NCBI RefSeq assembly: GCF_014200725.1 | Contig: NZ_JACHCL010000002.1 | Span: 620,001-684,000, forward strand | Length of the DNA: 64,000 bases | Origin: Janthinobacterium silvisoli | GTDB lineage: Bacteria; Pseudomonadota; Gammaproteobacteria; Burkholderiales; Burkholderiaceae_D | Direction: 5' to 3' | In this document: positions 17,849 to 24,538 of the stretch, piece by piece | Layout: each line of letters starts with the position of its first letter | Position numbering within the stretch: the stretch's first letter is position 1 | Translations under genes and position numbers: made by a program | The notes under the pieces: model-generated | Told to the model about the DNA's origin: nothing | The model's database searches: none | What the model saw: the letters and a program-made list of their open reading frames with translations, nothing else

Positions 17849-19485
17849 GCCTTGCCACCACTCAAGTCAGCCGTCGCCAGCGCCGTACTCAGATACAGCT
17901 TGCCGCTGAGGTCCTTCAGTAGGCTGCTCTGGCGCAAGCGGTCCATCACGGGGCCTTTGACTTCGGCCAGGTTCAGGCTGATGCCGCGCTGGGCCAGGGT
18001 TTTATTGAGTTCGCCCAGTCCCAGCAAGGCCGTGCTGTCGATCTGGTTCACGGCGGACAGCACCAGCACCAGGTGGCGCGCCGTCGGGTGGCTGGACAAT
18101 TCCTCTTCGATGCGCTCCGTCACGGCTTCGATATTGCCGAAAAACAGGCCGGCGTCTATGCGCAGCAGTAACAGATCGGGCAAGGTGTGCGCTTCGTAGC
18201 GTTCCACATTGCGGAAATGTTCGCTGTTCGGAATGCGGCCCAGCACGGCGATATGCGGGCGGCTGGCGCGCCAGATCAGGGTGCCCATCGACAGCAATAC
18301 GCCGATCACCACGCCTGCCTCCACGCCCAGCACCAGCACGCCAGCCGTGGTGGCCAGCAGCGCCAGCGCATCACTGCGGTCATAGCGCCAGGCCAGTTTC
18401 AAGGTGCCCCAGTCCAGCAAACCGGCCACGGCAAAGATAATGGTGGCAGCCAGCACAGGTAACGGCATCAGGGCCAGCCAGCCGGTGGGCGCCACCAGCG
18501 CCAGCGCCAGCAAGCTGGCCGTGATGATGCTGGCCAGCGGCGTATTCGCGCCGGCCTGGAAATTGACGGCCGAACGCGAAATGGAACCCGTGACAGGGAA
18601 ACCACCCGATAGCGCACTGGCCACATTGGCTGCGCCCAGACCCAGCAGTTCGCGGTTGGTCTGCAGCTTTTCGCCGCGTTTTTGCGCCAGCGTCTGCGCG
18701 GCGGACATGCTCATCAGGAAGACGATGAAGGCGATCAGCAAGGCTGGCGACAACAAGGTGCGCCAATGGGCGCCAGACGTGGCCAGGTTGAGCGACGGCA
18801 AGCCGTTCGGCACATGGCCCGTGGTTTGCACACCCATGTGGTCCAGACCGCAATAGCGCACCAGCACGATGCCGGCGATGACCAGCAGCATCGGCGCCAG
18901 GCGCGCGCCCACGTCGGACGCCGCCGCGCCCAGGCCGCAGCGGCGCAATACTGCCGACATATAGCGTTTTGCCAGCCACAGGAAAACCAGGCTGCACAGG
19001 CCCAGCACCATGCTGGGCAGATGCCAGTGGGGTACGGTAGCACCCAGCAAGGGCGTGAGCTGACCCCAGATAATCAGGATGGCGGCCCCATTGCTGAAAC
19101 CGCTGATCACGGGGCGCGACAAGAAGCTGGCCATGAAGCCCAGCCGCAGCACGCCGCACAGCAGCAGCACCAAGCCACTGATGAAGGCCAGTTGCGCGGC
19201 CAGCACCACATGCAGGGAAGAACCGGGATCGGCCAGCGGCGCCAGTGCGGCGGCCGTCATCAGGGAAACGATGGCCATCGGGCCCACCGATTGCGTCATG
19301 CTGCTGCCAAACACGGCATACAGCACGGGCGGCAAGATACTGGCATAAATGCCAACTACGGGCGGCAAGCCTGCCACCAGCGCGTAAGCCATGCCTTGCG
19401 GCACCATCATCATGGCCACCACGATACCGGCGGTGATATCCCCCGCCAACAGAGGACGCCGGTATTGCCTGAGCCAGAGCAGCAT
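17845..19485 (-). CDS. SulP-family anion transporter with STAS domain
   Basis: 546 residues. The N-terminal two thirds hold about 10-12 membrane helices, starting with the SulP signature region ITAGIVVAMMMVPQGMAYALVAGLPPVVGIYAS (about 17-50, read in parts). The C-terminus (about 430-540) is a STAS domain with a LVLSAVNQIDSTALLGL stretch. SulP proteins move sulfate, bicarbonate or other anions across the inner membrane, and the substrate cannot be decided here. It heads an operon with the Imm1-like and DUF2750 genes, an odd partnership for a housekeeping transporter. Confidence 0.92.
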   Translation of the reverse strand: MLLWLRQYRRPLLAGDITAGIVVAMMMVPQGMAYALVAGLPPVVGIYASILPPVLYAVFGSSMTQSVGPMAIVSLMTAAALAPLADPGSSLHVVLAAQLAFISGLVLLLCGVLRLGFMASFLSRPVISGFSNGAAILIIWGQLTPLLGATVPHWHLPSMVLGLCSLVFLWLAKRYMSAVLRRCGLGAAASDVGARLAPMLLVIAGIVLVRYCGLDHMGVQTTGHVPNGLPSLNLATSGAHWRTLLSPALLIAFIVFLMSMSAAQTLAQKRGEKLQTNRELLGLGAANVASALSGGFPVTGSISRSAVNFQAGANTPLASIITASLLALALVAPTGWLALMPLPVLAATIIFAVAGLLDWGTLKLAWRYDRSDALALLATTAGVLVLGVEAGVVIGVLLSMGTLIWRASRPHIAVLGRIPNSEHFRNVERYEAHTLPDLLLLRIDAGLFFGNIEAVTERIEEELSSHPTARHLVLVLSAVNQIDSTALLGLGELNKTLAQRGISLNLAEVKGPVMDRLRQSSLLKDLSGKLYLSTALATADLSGGKA

Positions 19486-19547
19486 GATGTGATCCCAAAA
19501 TCTGAAAACCGAAGCCTATCATGCGCCGCGTCCGGCTGACAGGGTAA

Positions 19548-20117
19548 TCAGCTTGCCAGCAACTGCGTTCGTACAGCTTCCATGATTTCTTCCGAAAAGG
19601 CGGCGTCATCAGTCGAGCGGGCCAGCACCATGGCGCCCACCAGCGCTGAAAAGGTGGTGATCGCTAACCGGCGTTTTTCTTCAGCCGTACCTTCCGGCAT
19701 CAGCCCTGCCAGCAAGTCAAACTGCTGGCGCGTGGTGGCCGTAAAGGCTGGCCGCGCGCTGGGCGAGCTGCGCGCCACATCGACGCCCATGGTGGGCGCC
19801 GGGCAAGCCACGCCGGGAGTGTCGCGCGATTGCGTGCTCAGGTAATGGTTGACCAGCTTGGGCAAGGCTTGTTGCGGGTCTTGCTCGATTCTAACTTTCC
19901 AGCTTTCCAGGGATTTCTTCAAGGCAAGCTCGCACGCCTCGACCATCAAGTCTTCCTTGGAGGCGAAATGGCCATAGAAGCCGCCATGCGTGAGACCCGC
20001 ATTTTTCATCAGATCGGCCACGCCGATGCCGTCATAACCCTTTTCGCGGAATAACTTCGCCGCCACCTCAACGATGCGCTCGCGGTTCAGCGCCGCCTGT
20101 TCCCTGCTCACTTTCAT
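19548..20117 (-). CDS. TetR/AcrR-family transcriptional regulator
   Basis: 189 residues from the ATG at 20117, which has AGGAGG six bases upstream. An upstream in-frame start at 20141 would place the ribosome site inside the gene. The N-terminal helix-turn-helix is clear: RIVEVAAKLFREKGYDGIGVADLMKNAGLTHGGFYGHF (about residues 13-50, read in parts). The C-terminal part has the CPAPTMGVDVARS stretch seen in a subgroup regulating oxidoreductases and efflux. The SDR gene at 20245 is divergently transcribed from the other side of a 127-base gap and is the most likely target. Confidence 0.9.
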   Translation of the reverse strand: MKVSREQAALNRERIVEVAAKLFREKGYDGIGVADLMKNAGLTHGGFYGHFASKEDLMVEACELALKKSLESWKVRIEQDPQQALPKLVNHYLSTQSRDTPGVACPAPTMGVDVARSSPSARPAFTATTRQQFDLLAGLMPEGTAEEKRRLAITTFSALVGAMVLARSTDDAAFSEEIMEAVRTQLLAS

Positions 20118-20244
20118 GACTGCCTCCTGCAATAATGTCACTCATCATATATCTTTTTGGCCGATCTTTCCACTCTGTTAGCAGGCGCACCGTAGGCAGC
20201 CTGCCCCGCCGCGATACTGGCTCTACGCATGAAAGGAGGCCAGC

Positions 20245-21189
20245 ATGAGTGAAAATAAATCCATCGGCAATCTGCAGCGCGGCAACCCGCAAGAGGATGG
20301 GCACACGGATAAGCGAGCTGTGCAGACCAACGCGCGCAGGCAACCCGGCACACCGCTCCCGGCACAACAGCTGGACAAGCCAGGGATAGAGGCGCAGATG
20401 TCCTTGAAACCGCGCTTCCTGGCTCCCGATTACAGTGGCAGCGGCAAGCTGGCCGGCATGGTGGCCATCGTCACGGGCGGCGATTCAGGCATAGGCCGCG
20501 CCGTGGCCGTGCTGTATGCGCGCGAAGGCGCCGACGTGGCCATCGTTTACCTCAATGAGCACGAGGACGCCAATGAAACCAAGCGCTATGTGGAAGCGGA
20601 AGGCCAAAGCTGCCTGCTGATCCCCGGCGACGTGCGCGAGCAGCGTTTTTGCGAGGAGGCAGTCAGCCAGGTGATGTCCCAGTTCAACCATATCGACGTG
20701 CTGGTGAATAACGCCGCCTTCCAGGAGCACGCGACGTCCTTGCTGGACTTGAGCGAGGAACGCTTCGACCTGACCATGAAAACCAATGTGTATGGCTACT
20801 TTCATATGGCCAAGGCTGTGCTGCCCCATTTGCAGCGGGGCGCATCCATCATCAACACGGGTTCCGTGACGGGCTTGAAAGGCTCGAAAAACTTGCTCGA
20901 CTATTCCACCACCAAGGGCGCCATCCACGCGTTTACCATGGCCCTGTCCGCCAACCTGCTGGAAAAGGGCATACGCGTGAACGCCATCGCGCCCGGCCCT
21001 GTCTGGACGCCACTCAACCCGGCCGACAAACCGCCCGAGGAAATCCGTACCTTCGGCCAGGACACCAACATGCACCGCCCGGCCCAGCCCGAAGAATTGT
21101 CGCCCGCCTATGTTTTCCTGGCCTCGCCCGCCTGTTCCAGCTATATCACGGGCATCGTGCTGCCTGTCACCGGCAGCGTAGGGGAATAG
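20245..21189 (+). CDS. SDR-family oxidoreductase (YghA-like)
   Basis: 314 residues. The first 45 are a polar extension including PGTPLPAQQLDKPGIEAQM, typical of YghA-type long SDRs. The Rossmann motif is TGGDSGIGRA near residue 79, then NNAA, and the catalytic Tyr and Lys are in YSTTK, followed by the PGPVWTPL motif. NAD(P)-dependent, substrate unknown. The ribosome site is strong (AAAGGAGG, spacing about 6). Ku begins only 3 bases after the stop, so the two are probably co-transcribed. Divergent from the TetR gene. Confidence 0.92.
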   Translation: MSENKSIGNLQRGNPQEDGHTDKRAVQTNARRQPGTPLPAQQLDKPGIEAQMSLKPRFLAPDYSGSGKLAGMVAIVTGGDSGIGRAVAVLYAREGADVAIVYLNEHEDANETKRYVEAEGQSCLLIPGDVREQRFCEEAVSQVMSQFNHIDVLVNNAAFQEHATSLLDLSEERFDLTMKTNVYGYFHMAKAVLPHLQRGASIINTGSVTGLKGSKNLLDYSTTKGAIHAFTMALSANLLEKGIRVNAIAPGPVWTPLNPADKPPEEIRTFGQDTNMHRPAQPEELSPAYVFLASPACSSYITGIVLPVTGSVGE

Positions 21190-21192
21190 GTC

Positions 21193-22074
21193 ATGGCGCG
21201 TGCATTGTGGAAAGGCGCGATCAGCTTTGGCCTGGTGCACATCCCGGTCGAACTGATTTCTGCCAGTCTCGACCATGAACTGGAACTGTCCATGCTGGAC
21301 AAGCGCGACTTTGCGCCCGTCGGCTACAAGCGCTACAACAAGCAGACGGGCAAGGAAGTGGCGTGGGATAACATCATCAAGGGTTATGAATACAAGACCG
21401 ATGAATACGTGGTGCTGTCCGATGAAGACTTGAAACGGGCCAATGTAAAAGCCACGCAGACCATCGATATCCTCACTTTTGTCGATGCCAGCGAAGTGCC
21501 GCTGACCTTTTACGAGCACCCGTATTATCTGCTGCCCGCCAAGGGCGGTGAAAAAGTCTATGCGCTGCTGCGCGAAACCCTGCGCAAGGCGGGCAAGGTA
21601 GGCGTGGCGTCCATGGTCATGCGTACCAAGCAGCACCTGTGTGCGCTGGTCTGTATAGGCGACGCCATCGTACTCAATACCTTGCGCTATGCCGATGAAA
21701 TTCGCGCCACCGATGATCTGGATTTGCCCGGCAGCACATTAAAAGCGGCGGGCATTTCCGACAAGGAATTGAAAATGGCCCTGTCGCTGGTGGAAGGCAT
21801 GAGCGAAACCTGGCAGCCCGGGCAATACCACGACAGCTACCGTGAAGATGTGCTGGCGCTGGTGAAAAAGAAAATCAAGGCCAAACAGACCAAGACCATC
21901 ACGGCGCCGGAAGCGGACAACGAGGAGCCAGCGCCAGCGAGCAATGTGGTCGACCTGGTGGCCCTGCTGCAGCAAAGCCTGGGCAAGAATGCGGCGGCCC
22001 CGGCAAGCAAGGCCAAGGCTGCGCCCAAACCTGCTGCGCGCAAGACAGCCACGTCCCGGCGCAAGTCCGCCTGA
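21193..22074 (+). CDS. ku: Ku protein for non-homologous end joining
   Basis: 293 residues. The start MARALWKGAISFGLVHIPVE is the hallmark of bacterial Ku. The core beta-barrel, bridging and dimerisation regions follow, including YYLLPAKGGEKVYALLRETL and YREDVLALVKKKIKAK near residue 215. The last 60 residues are an Ala/Lys/Pro-rich tail (KAKAAPKPAARKTATSRRKSA), as in Ku proteins with extended DNA-binding tails. Homodimeric Ku threads onto double-strand break ends and recruits LigD. LigD is encoded 2.4 kb away at 24538-27018, so a full minimal NHEJ pair is in this window. Confidence 0.95.
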   Translation: MARALWKGAISFGLVHIPVELISASLDHELELSMLDKRDFAPVGYKRYNKQTGKEVAWDNIIKGYEYKTDEYVVLSDEDLKRANVKATQTIDILTFVDASEVPLTFYEHPYYLLPAKGGEKVYALLRETLRKAGKVGVASMVMRTKQHLCALVCIGDAIVLNTLRYADEIRATDDLDLPGSTLKAAGISDKELKMALSLVEGMSETWQPGQYHDSYREDVLALVKKKIKAKQTKTITAPEADNEEPAPASNVVDLVALLQQSLGKNAAAPASKAKAAPKPAARKTATSRRKSA

Positions 22075-22078
22075 TGAA

Positions 22079-23005
22079 TCAGGCTGCGCTCTCTTCCGCG
22101 ATCAAGGCATGATGGACGCCTACGGCCGCCATCACGCCATCGCCCATGGCAAAGGTGATATTGGCCATGGCGCGCGCCGCGTCGCCGGCCGCGTACACAC
22201 CGGGCACGGAACTCATTTTCATGGCATCGGTCTGCAGCACCGGCCCCATCATGCCTTCCTCGAAAACGCAGCCCAGCTGCGCCGCCAGCGCACTGGCCTG
22301 TTCTATCGGTGCGGCCAGGAATAGCGCACGCAAGGGCAGCAGACGGCCATCGGCCAGGCGCACACCGTCGATGGCAGGTGTTGTGCCTTCAATCGCCGTC
22401 ACGGCCACGGTTTCTATTTTCACCTTGCGCCGTGCCAGCAATTGCCGGGCTTCATCGTCGAGTGGCGGCATGCCTGCCGTAAACAGGGTCACGTCGCCCC
22501 AGTCGGCGATCAGGCTGGCCTGGTGCACGGAGGCAGGTAACCTGCCCAGTACGCCGATGGCCTGGCCACCTGCCCCGCCGCCGATTTCATAACCATGGCA
22601 ATACGGGCAATGCAAGACCGTCTGGCCCCAGCGCTCGGCCACGCCCGGCAATTCGGGCAACACATCGCGCACACCGGTGGCCAGCAGCAAGCGCCGGCCC
22701 TGCGCCTGGCGGCCATCGTCCAGGGTGACCGCGAAAGCAATCTTCGCCGACGGCAAGGGTTGCGCCTGGCTCACCTTGCCCTGCCATAAAGTGACATTCG
22801 GGTAGCTGGCCAGTTGCGCCCGCGCGTCGCTCAGGATGGCGCTGCCAGGGCGGCCATCCTGCGCCAGCACACCGTGCGCGTGTGCCGCAAAGCGGTTGCG
22901 TGGCGCACCAAAGTCGATCAGCAGCACAGCACGCCGCGTGCGCGCCAGTTGCAAGGCAGCAGACAGTCCGGCAAAGCTGCCGCCGATAACGATCAAGTCA
23001 AACAT
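22079..23005 (-). CDS. FAD-dependent pyridine nucleotide-disulfide oxidoreductase (thioredoxin reductase-like)
   Basis: 308 residues. The N-terminal FAD-binding motif is VIGGSFAGLSAALQLARTR and the C-terminal FAD motif is GVYAAGDAAR. A CPYC pair occurs in LHCPYCHGYE, where thioredoxin reductase has its redox CxxC. The NADPH domain is short and atypical for TrxB, so it belongs to the TrxB-like oxidoreductase group rather than being the main thioredoxin reductase. A ribosome site AAGGAATCC precedes the ATG. A near-perfect palindromic operator lies 25 bases upstream of the start (23030-23050). It converges with ku, the stops being 4 bases apart. Confidence 0.9.
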   Translation of the reverse strand: MFDLIVIGGSFAGLSAALQLARTRRAVLLIDFGAPRNRFAAHAHGVLAQDGRPGSAILSDARAQLASYPNVTLWQGKVSQAQPLPSAKIAFAVTLDDGRQAQGRRLLLATGVRDVLPELPGVAERWGQTVLHCPYCHGYEIGGGAGGQAIGVLGRLPASVHQASLIADWGDVTLFTAGMPPLDDEARQLLARRKVKIETVAVTAIEGTTPAIDGVRLADGRLLPLRALFLAAPIEQASALAAQLGCVFEEGMMGPVLQTDAMKMSSVPGVYAAGDAARAMANITFAMGDGVMAAVGVHHALIAEESAA

Positions 23006-23029
23006 GGTGGATTCCTTCGACAGGTTTTC

Positions 23030-23050
23030 ATGTAACTATTGTAGTTACAT
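23030..23050. promoter_or_regulatory. Palindromic operator upstream of the flavin oxidoreductase
   Basis: A perfect inverted repeat, ATGTAACTA, then TTG, then TAGTTACAT (9+3+9), starting 25 bases upstream of the oxidoreductase start codon. Its position between promoter and start fits a repressor or redox regulator. No regulator gene adjoins it, so the factor is unknown. Confidence 0.6.
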
Positions 23051-23113
23051 ATTTGAGTTAACGCAAATTCTTTGCATTAAGCCACCTCCACCAGCACCCA
23101 TCACGCCAGATAA

Positions 23114-23842
23114 TCAAGCCAGGTAGCCGCCATCGATGGTCAAGGCTGCGCCATTGATGAAGGCCGCTTGCGGGCCAGCCAAAAAGGCCACCAGACTGGC
23201 GATTTCGCTGTCCTGGCCCATGCGGCCTACGGGTATCATGGTGCGTAAAAACGCTTTGGTGGCTTCATCGCTGACAATTTCCGTCTCGGTCGGGCCCGGT
23301 TGCACCGTATTGGCCGTGATGCCACGCGGCCCCAGGTCGCGCGCCATGCCGCGCATCAAACCGGCCACGGCCGACTTCGTCATGCTGTACAGGGCGGCGC
23401 CTTCGAAACCGGCCCGGTCCCCATTTACGCTGCCAATCGTGATCACGCGCCCGCCCTGCCCCATATGCTGGGCAGCCGCCTGCGAAGCGACGAACACGCC
23501 GCGCACATTGACGCCGACGATGCGGTCAAAGTCGGCCACGCTGGCGTCCGCGCCGCGTATCAGAATGCCTGCATTGTTGACGAGGATATCGATGCGGCCA
23601 TGCTCAGCGGCGCAGGTGGCGATGGCGGCGCTCAAGGCTAGCGCATCGGCGTTATCAGCTTGCACGGCTTGTGCAATGCCGCCAGCAGCGGCCACTTCCG
23701 CCACCAGCGCCAGCGCCCGTGCTTGCGAGGCGGCATACGTAAACACCACGACGGCGCCATCGGCCGCCAGGCGGCGCACGATGGCGGCGCCGATACCGCG
23801 CGAACCACCGGTAACAAAAGCAATTCTTCTATCCAAAGACAT
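23114..23842 (-). CDS. SDR-family oxidoreductase (3-oxoacyl-ACP reductase-like)
   Basis: 242 residues from the ATG at 23842, where GGAAAGG lies about 9 bases upstream. The frame is open further but crosses a terminator and promoter motif. TGGSRGIGAA (near 11-20), NNAG, the Ser in ITIGSVNGD, YSMTKSA with catalytic Tyr and Lys, and PGPTETE are all typical of classical SDR enzymes. Substrate unknown. A TetR-type regulator gene lies directly upstream and shares an upstream motif with it, so it is the likely regulated target. Confidence 0.91.
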   Translation of the reverse strand: MSLDRRIAFVTGGSRGIGAAIVRRLAADGAVVVFTYAASQARALALVAEVAAAGGIAQAVQADNADALALSAAIATCAAEHGRIDILVNNAGILIRGADASVADFDRIVGVNVRGVFVASQAAAQHMGQGGRVITIGSVNGDRAGFEGAALYSMTKSAVAGLMRGMARDLGPRGITANTVQPGPTETEIVSDEATKAFLRTMIPVGRMGQDSEIASLVAFLAGPQAAFINGAALTIDGGYLA

Positions 23843-23856
23843 GATGCAAAACCTTT

Positions 23857-23881
23857 CCAGACCAATCAGTCCAAAATACTT
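23857..23881 (-). promoter_or_regulatory. Motif upstream of SDR, shared with the TetR gene promoter
   Basis: On the minus strand this reads AAGTATTTTGGAC then TGATTGGTCTGG. It begins 15 bases before the SDR start. A close relative (AAGTATTTGATA then GATTGGTCCAG) sits at 24516-24538, 18 bases before the start of the neighbouring TetR gene. Two copies at the same distance from two start codons suggest a common operator for that TetR protein. Confidence 0.55.
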
Positions 23882-23882
23882 C

Positions 23883-23908
23883 AAAAAAAAGCACCGGATT
23901 GCCGGTGC
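23883..23908 (-). terminator. Rho-independent terminator after the TetR gene
   Basis: The stem GCACCGG/CCGGTGC with a 4-base loop (23891-23908) is followed on the minus strand by eight T residues. It ends the TetR transcript before the SDR gene, so the SDR needs its own promoter. Confidence 0.85.
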
Positions 23909-23919
23909 ATCGTAAAACA

Positions 23920-24498
23920 CTAGCGCAGCGCGCGCAGGGCCAGGCTGGCGATACCGCGCAAGGTGGCTTCGGGTGCGCCGCTGCGGGCCGCCAATTTAAT
24001 CCCCGACAAGGTGGCACGCAGGTATTGCGACGCCATTACGATATCGGTGTCAAGACCAATGATCCCAGCCTCTTTTGCCTGGTCCAGGCTGCGCTCAAGC
24101 GCCGCCCCCAAAGTCGTACCGGCCCGCTCCGTCAGCGCCGTGACCTCCGGGTCGGTACGACCAAATTCGCAAATGGCGCTGATGCCCAGGCAACGGGGAT
24201 TCGGATCGGCCAGCGCCTGGACCACCGCTGCGTCGAGCAAGCTCTCCAGCGCCACGGCCGGCGACGCAGCACCGGATAGCGCGCGCAGCAAGCCGCCCAC
24301 GTTATCGCTCGTATAACGCTGCAGCGCTTCCAGATACAGCTGGCGCTTGTCGCCGAAAGTGTCATACAGACTTTGGCGGCTGATGCCCATGCCTTCAAGC
24401 AAGACGCCCGTCGACGAGCCTTCATAGCCATGTTCTGAAAAAATGCCGATGGCTTGCTGCAAAGCCTGCTCGCGTTCAAATTGTTTTGGTCGTCCCAT
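23920..24498 (-). CDS. TetR/AcrR-family transcriptional regulator
   Basis: 192 residues. The N-terminus MGRPKQFEREQALQQAIGIF, then GYEGSSTGVLLEGMGISRQSLYDTFGDKRQLYLEAL, is the TetR helix-turn-helix (about 10-55, read in parts). The C-terminal ligand domain, with NPRCLGISAICEFGRTDPEV, belongs to the group that often regulates oxidoreductases. It is followed by a terminator and then the SDR gene on the same strand. The operator-like motif overlapping its own promoter region suggests autoregulation. Confidence 0.91.
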   Translation of the reverse strand: MGRPKQFEREQALQQAIGIFSEHGYEGSSTGVLLEGMGISRQSLYDTFGDKRQLYLEALQRYTSDNVGGLLRALSGAASPAVALESLLDAAVVQALADPNPRCLGISAICEFGRTDPEVTALTERAGTTLGAALERSLDQAKEAGIIGLDTDIVMASQYLRATLSGIKLAARSGAPEATLRGIASLALRALR

Positions 24499-24515
24499 GC
24501 CCGCAGTGTAGCATT

Positions 24516-24538
24516 CTGGACCAATCTATCAAATACTT
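24516..24538 (-). promoter_or_regulatory. Candidate autoregulatory motif upstream of the TetR gene
   Basis: Minus strand AAGTATTTGATA then GATTGGTCCAG, ending 18 bases before the TetR start and touching the ligD stop codon. It matches the motif at 23857-23881 before the SDR gene in both sequence and distance from the start. Confidence 0.5.

Noticed and set aside
22079..23005. Calling the flavoprotein the main thioredoxin reductase TrxB
   Set aside because: The CPYC motif and the short NADPH domain differ from TrxB; a TrxB-like oxidoreductase label is safer.
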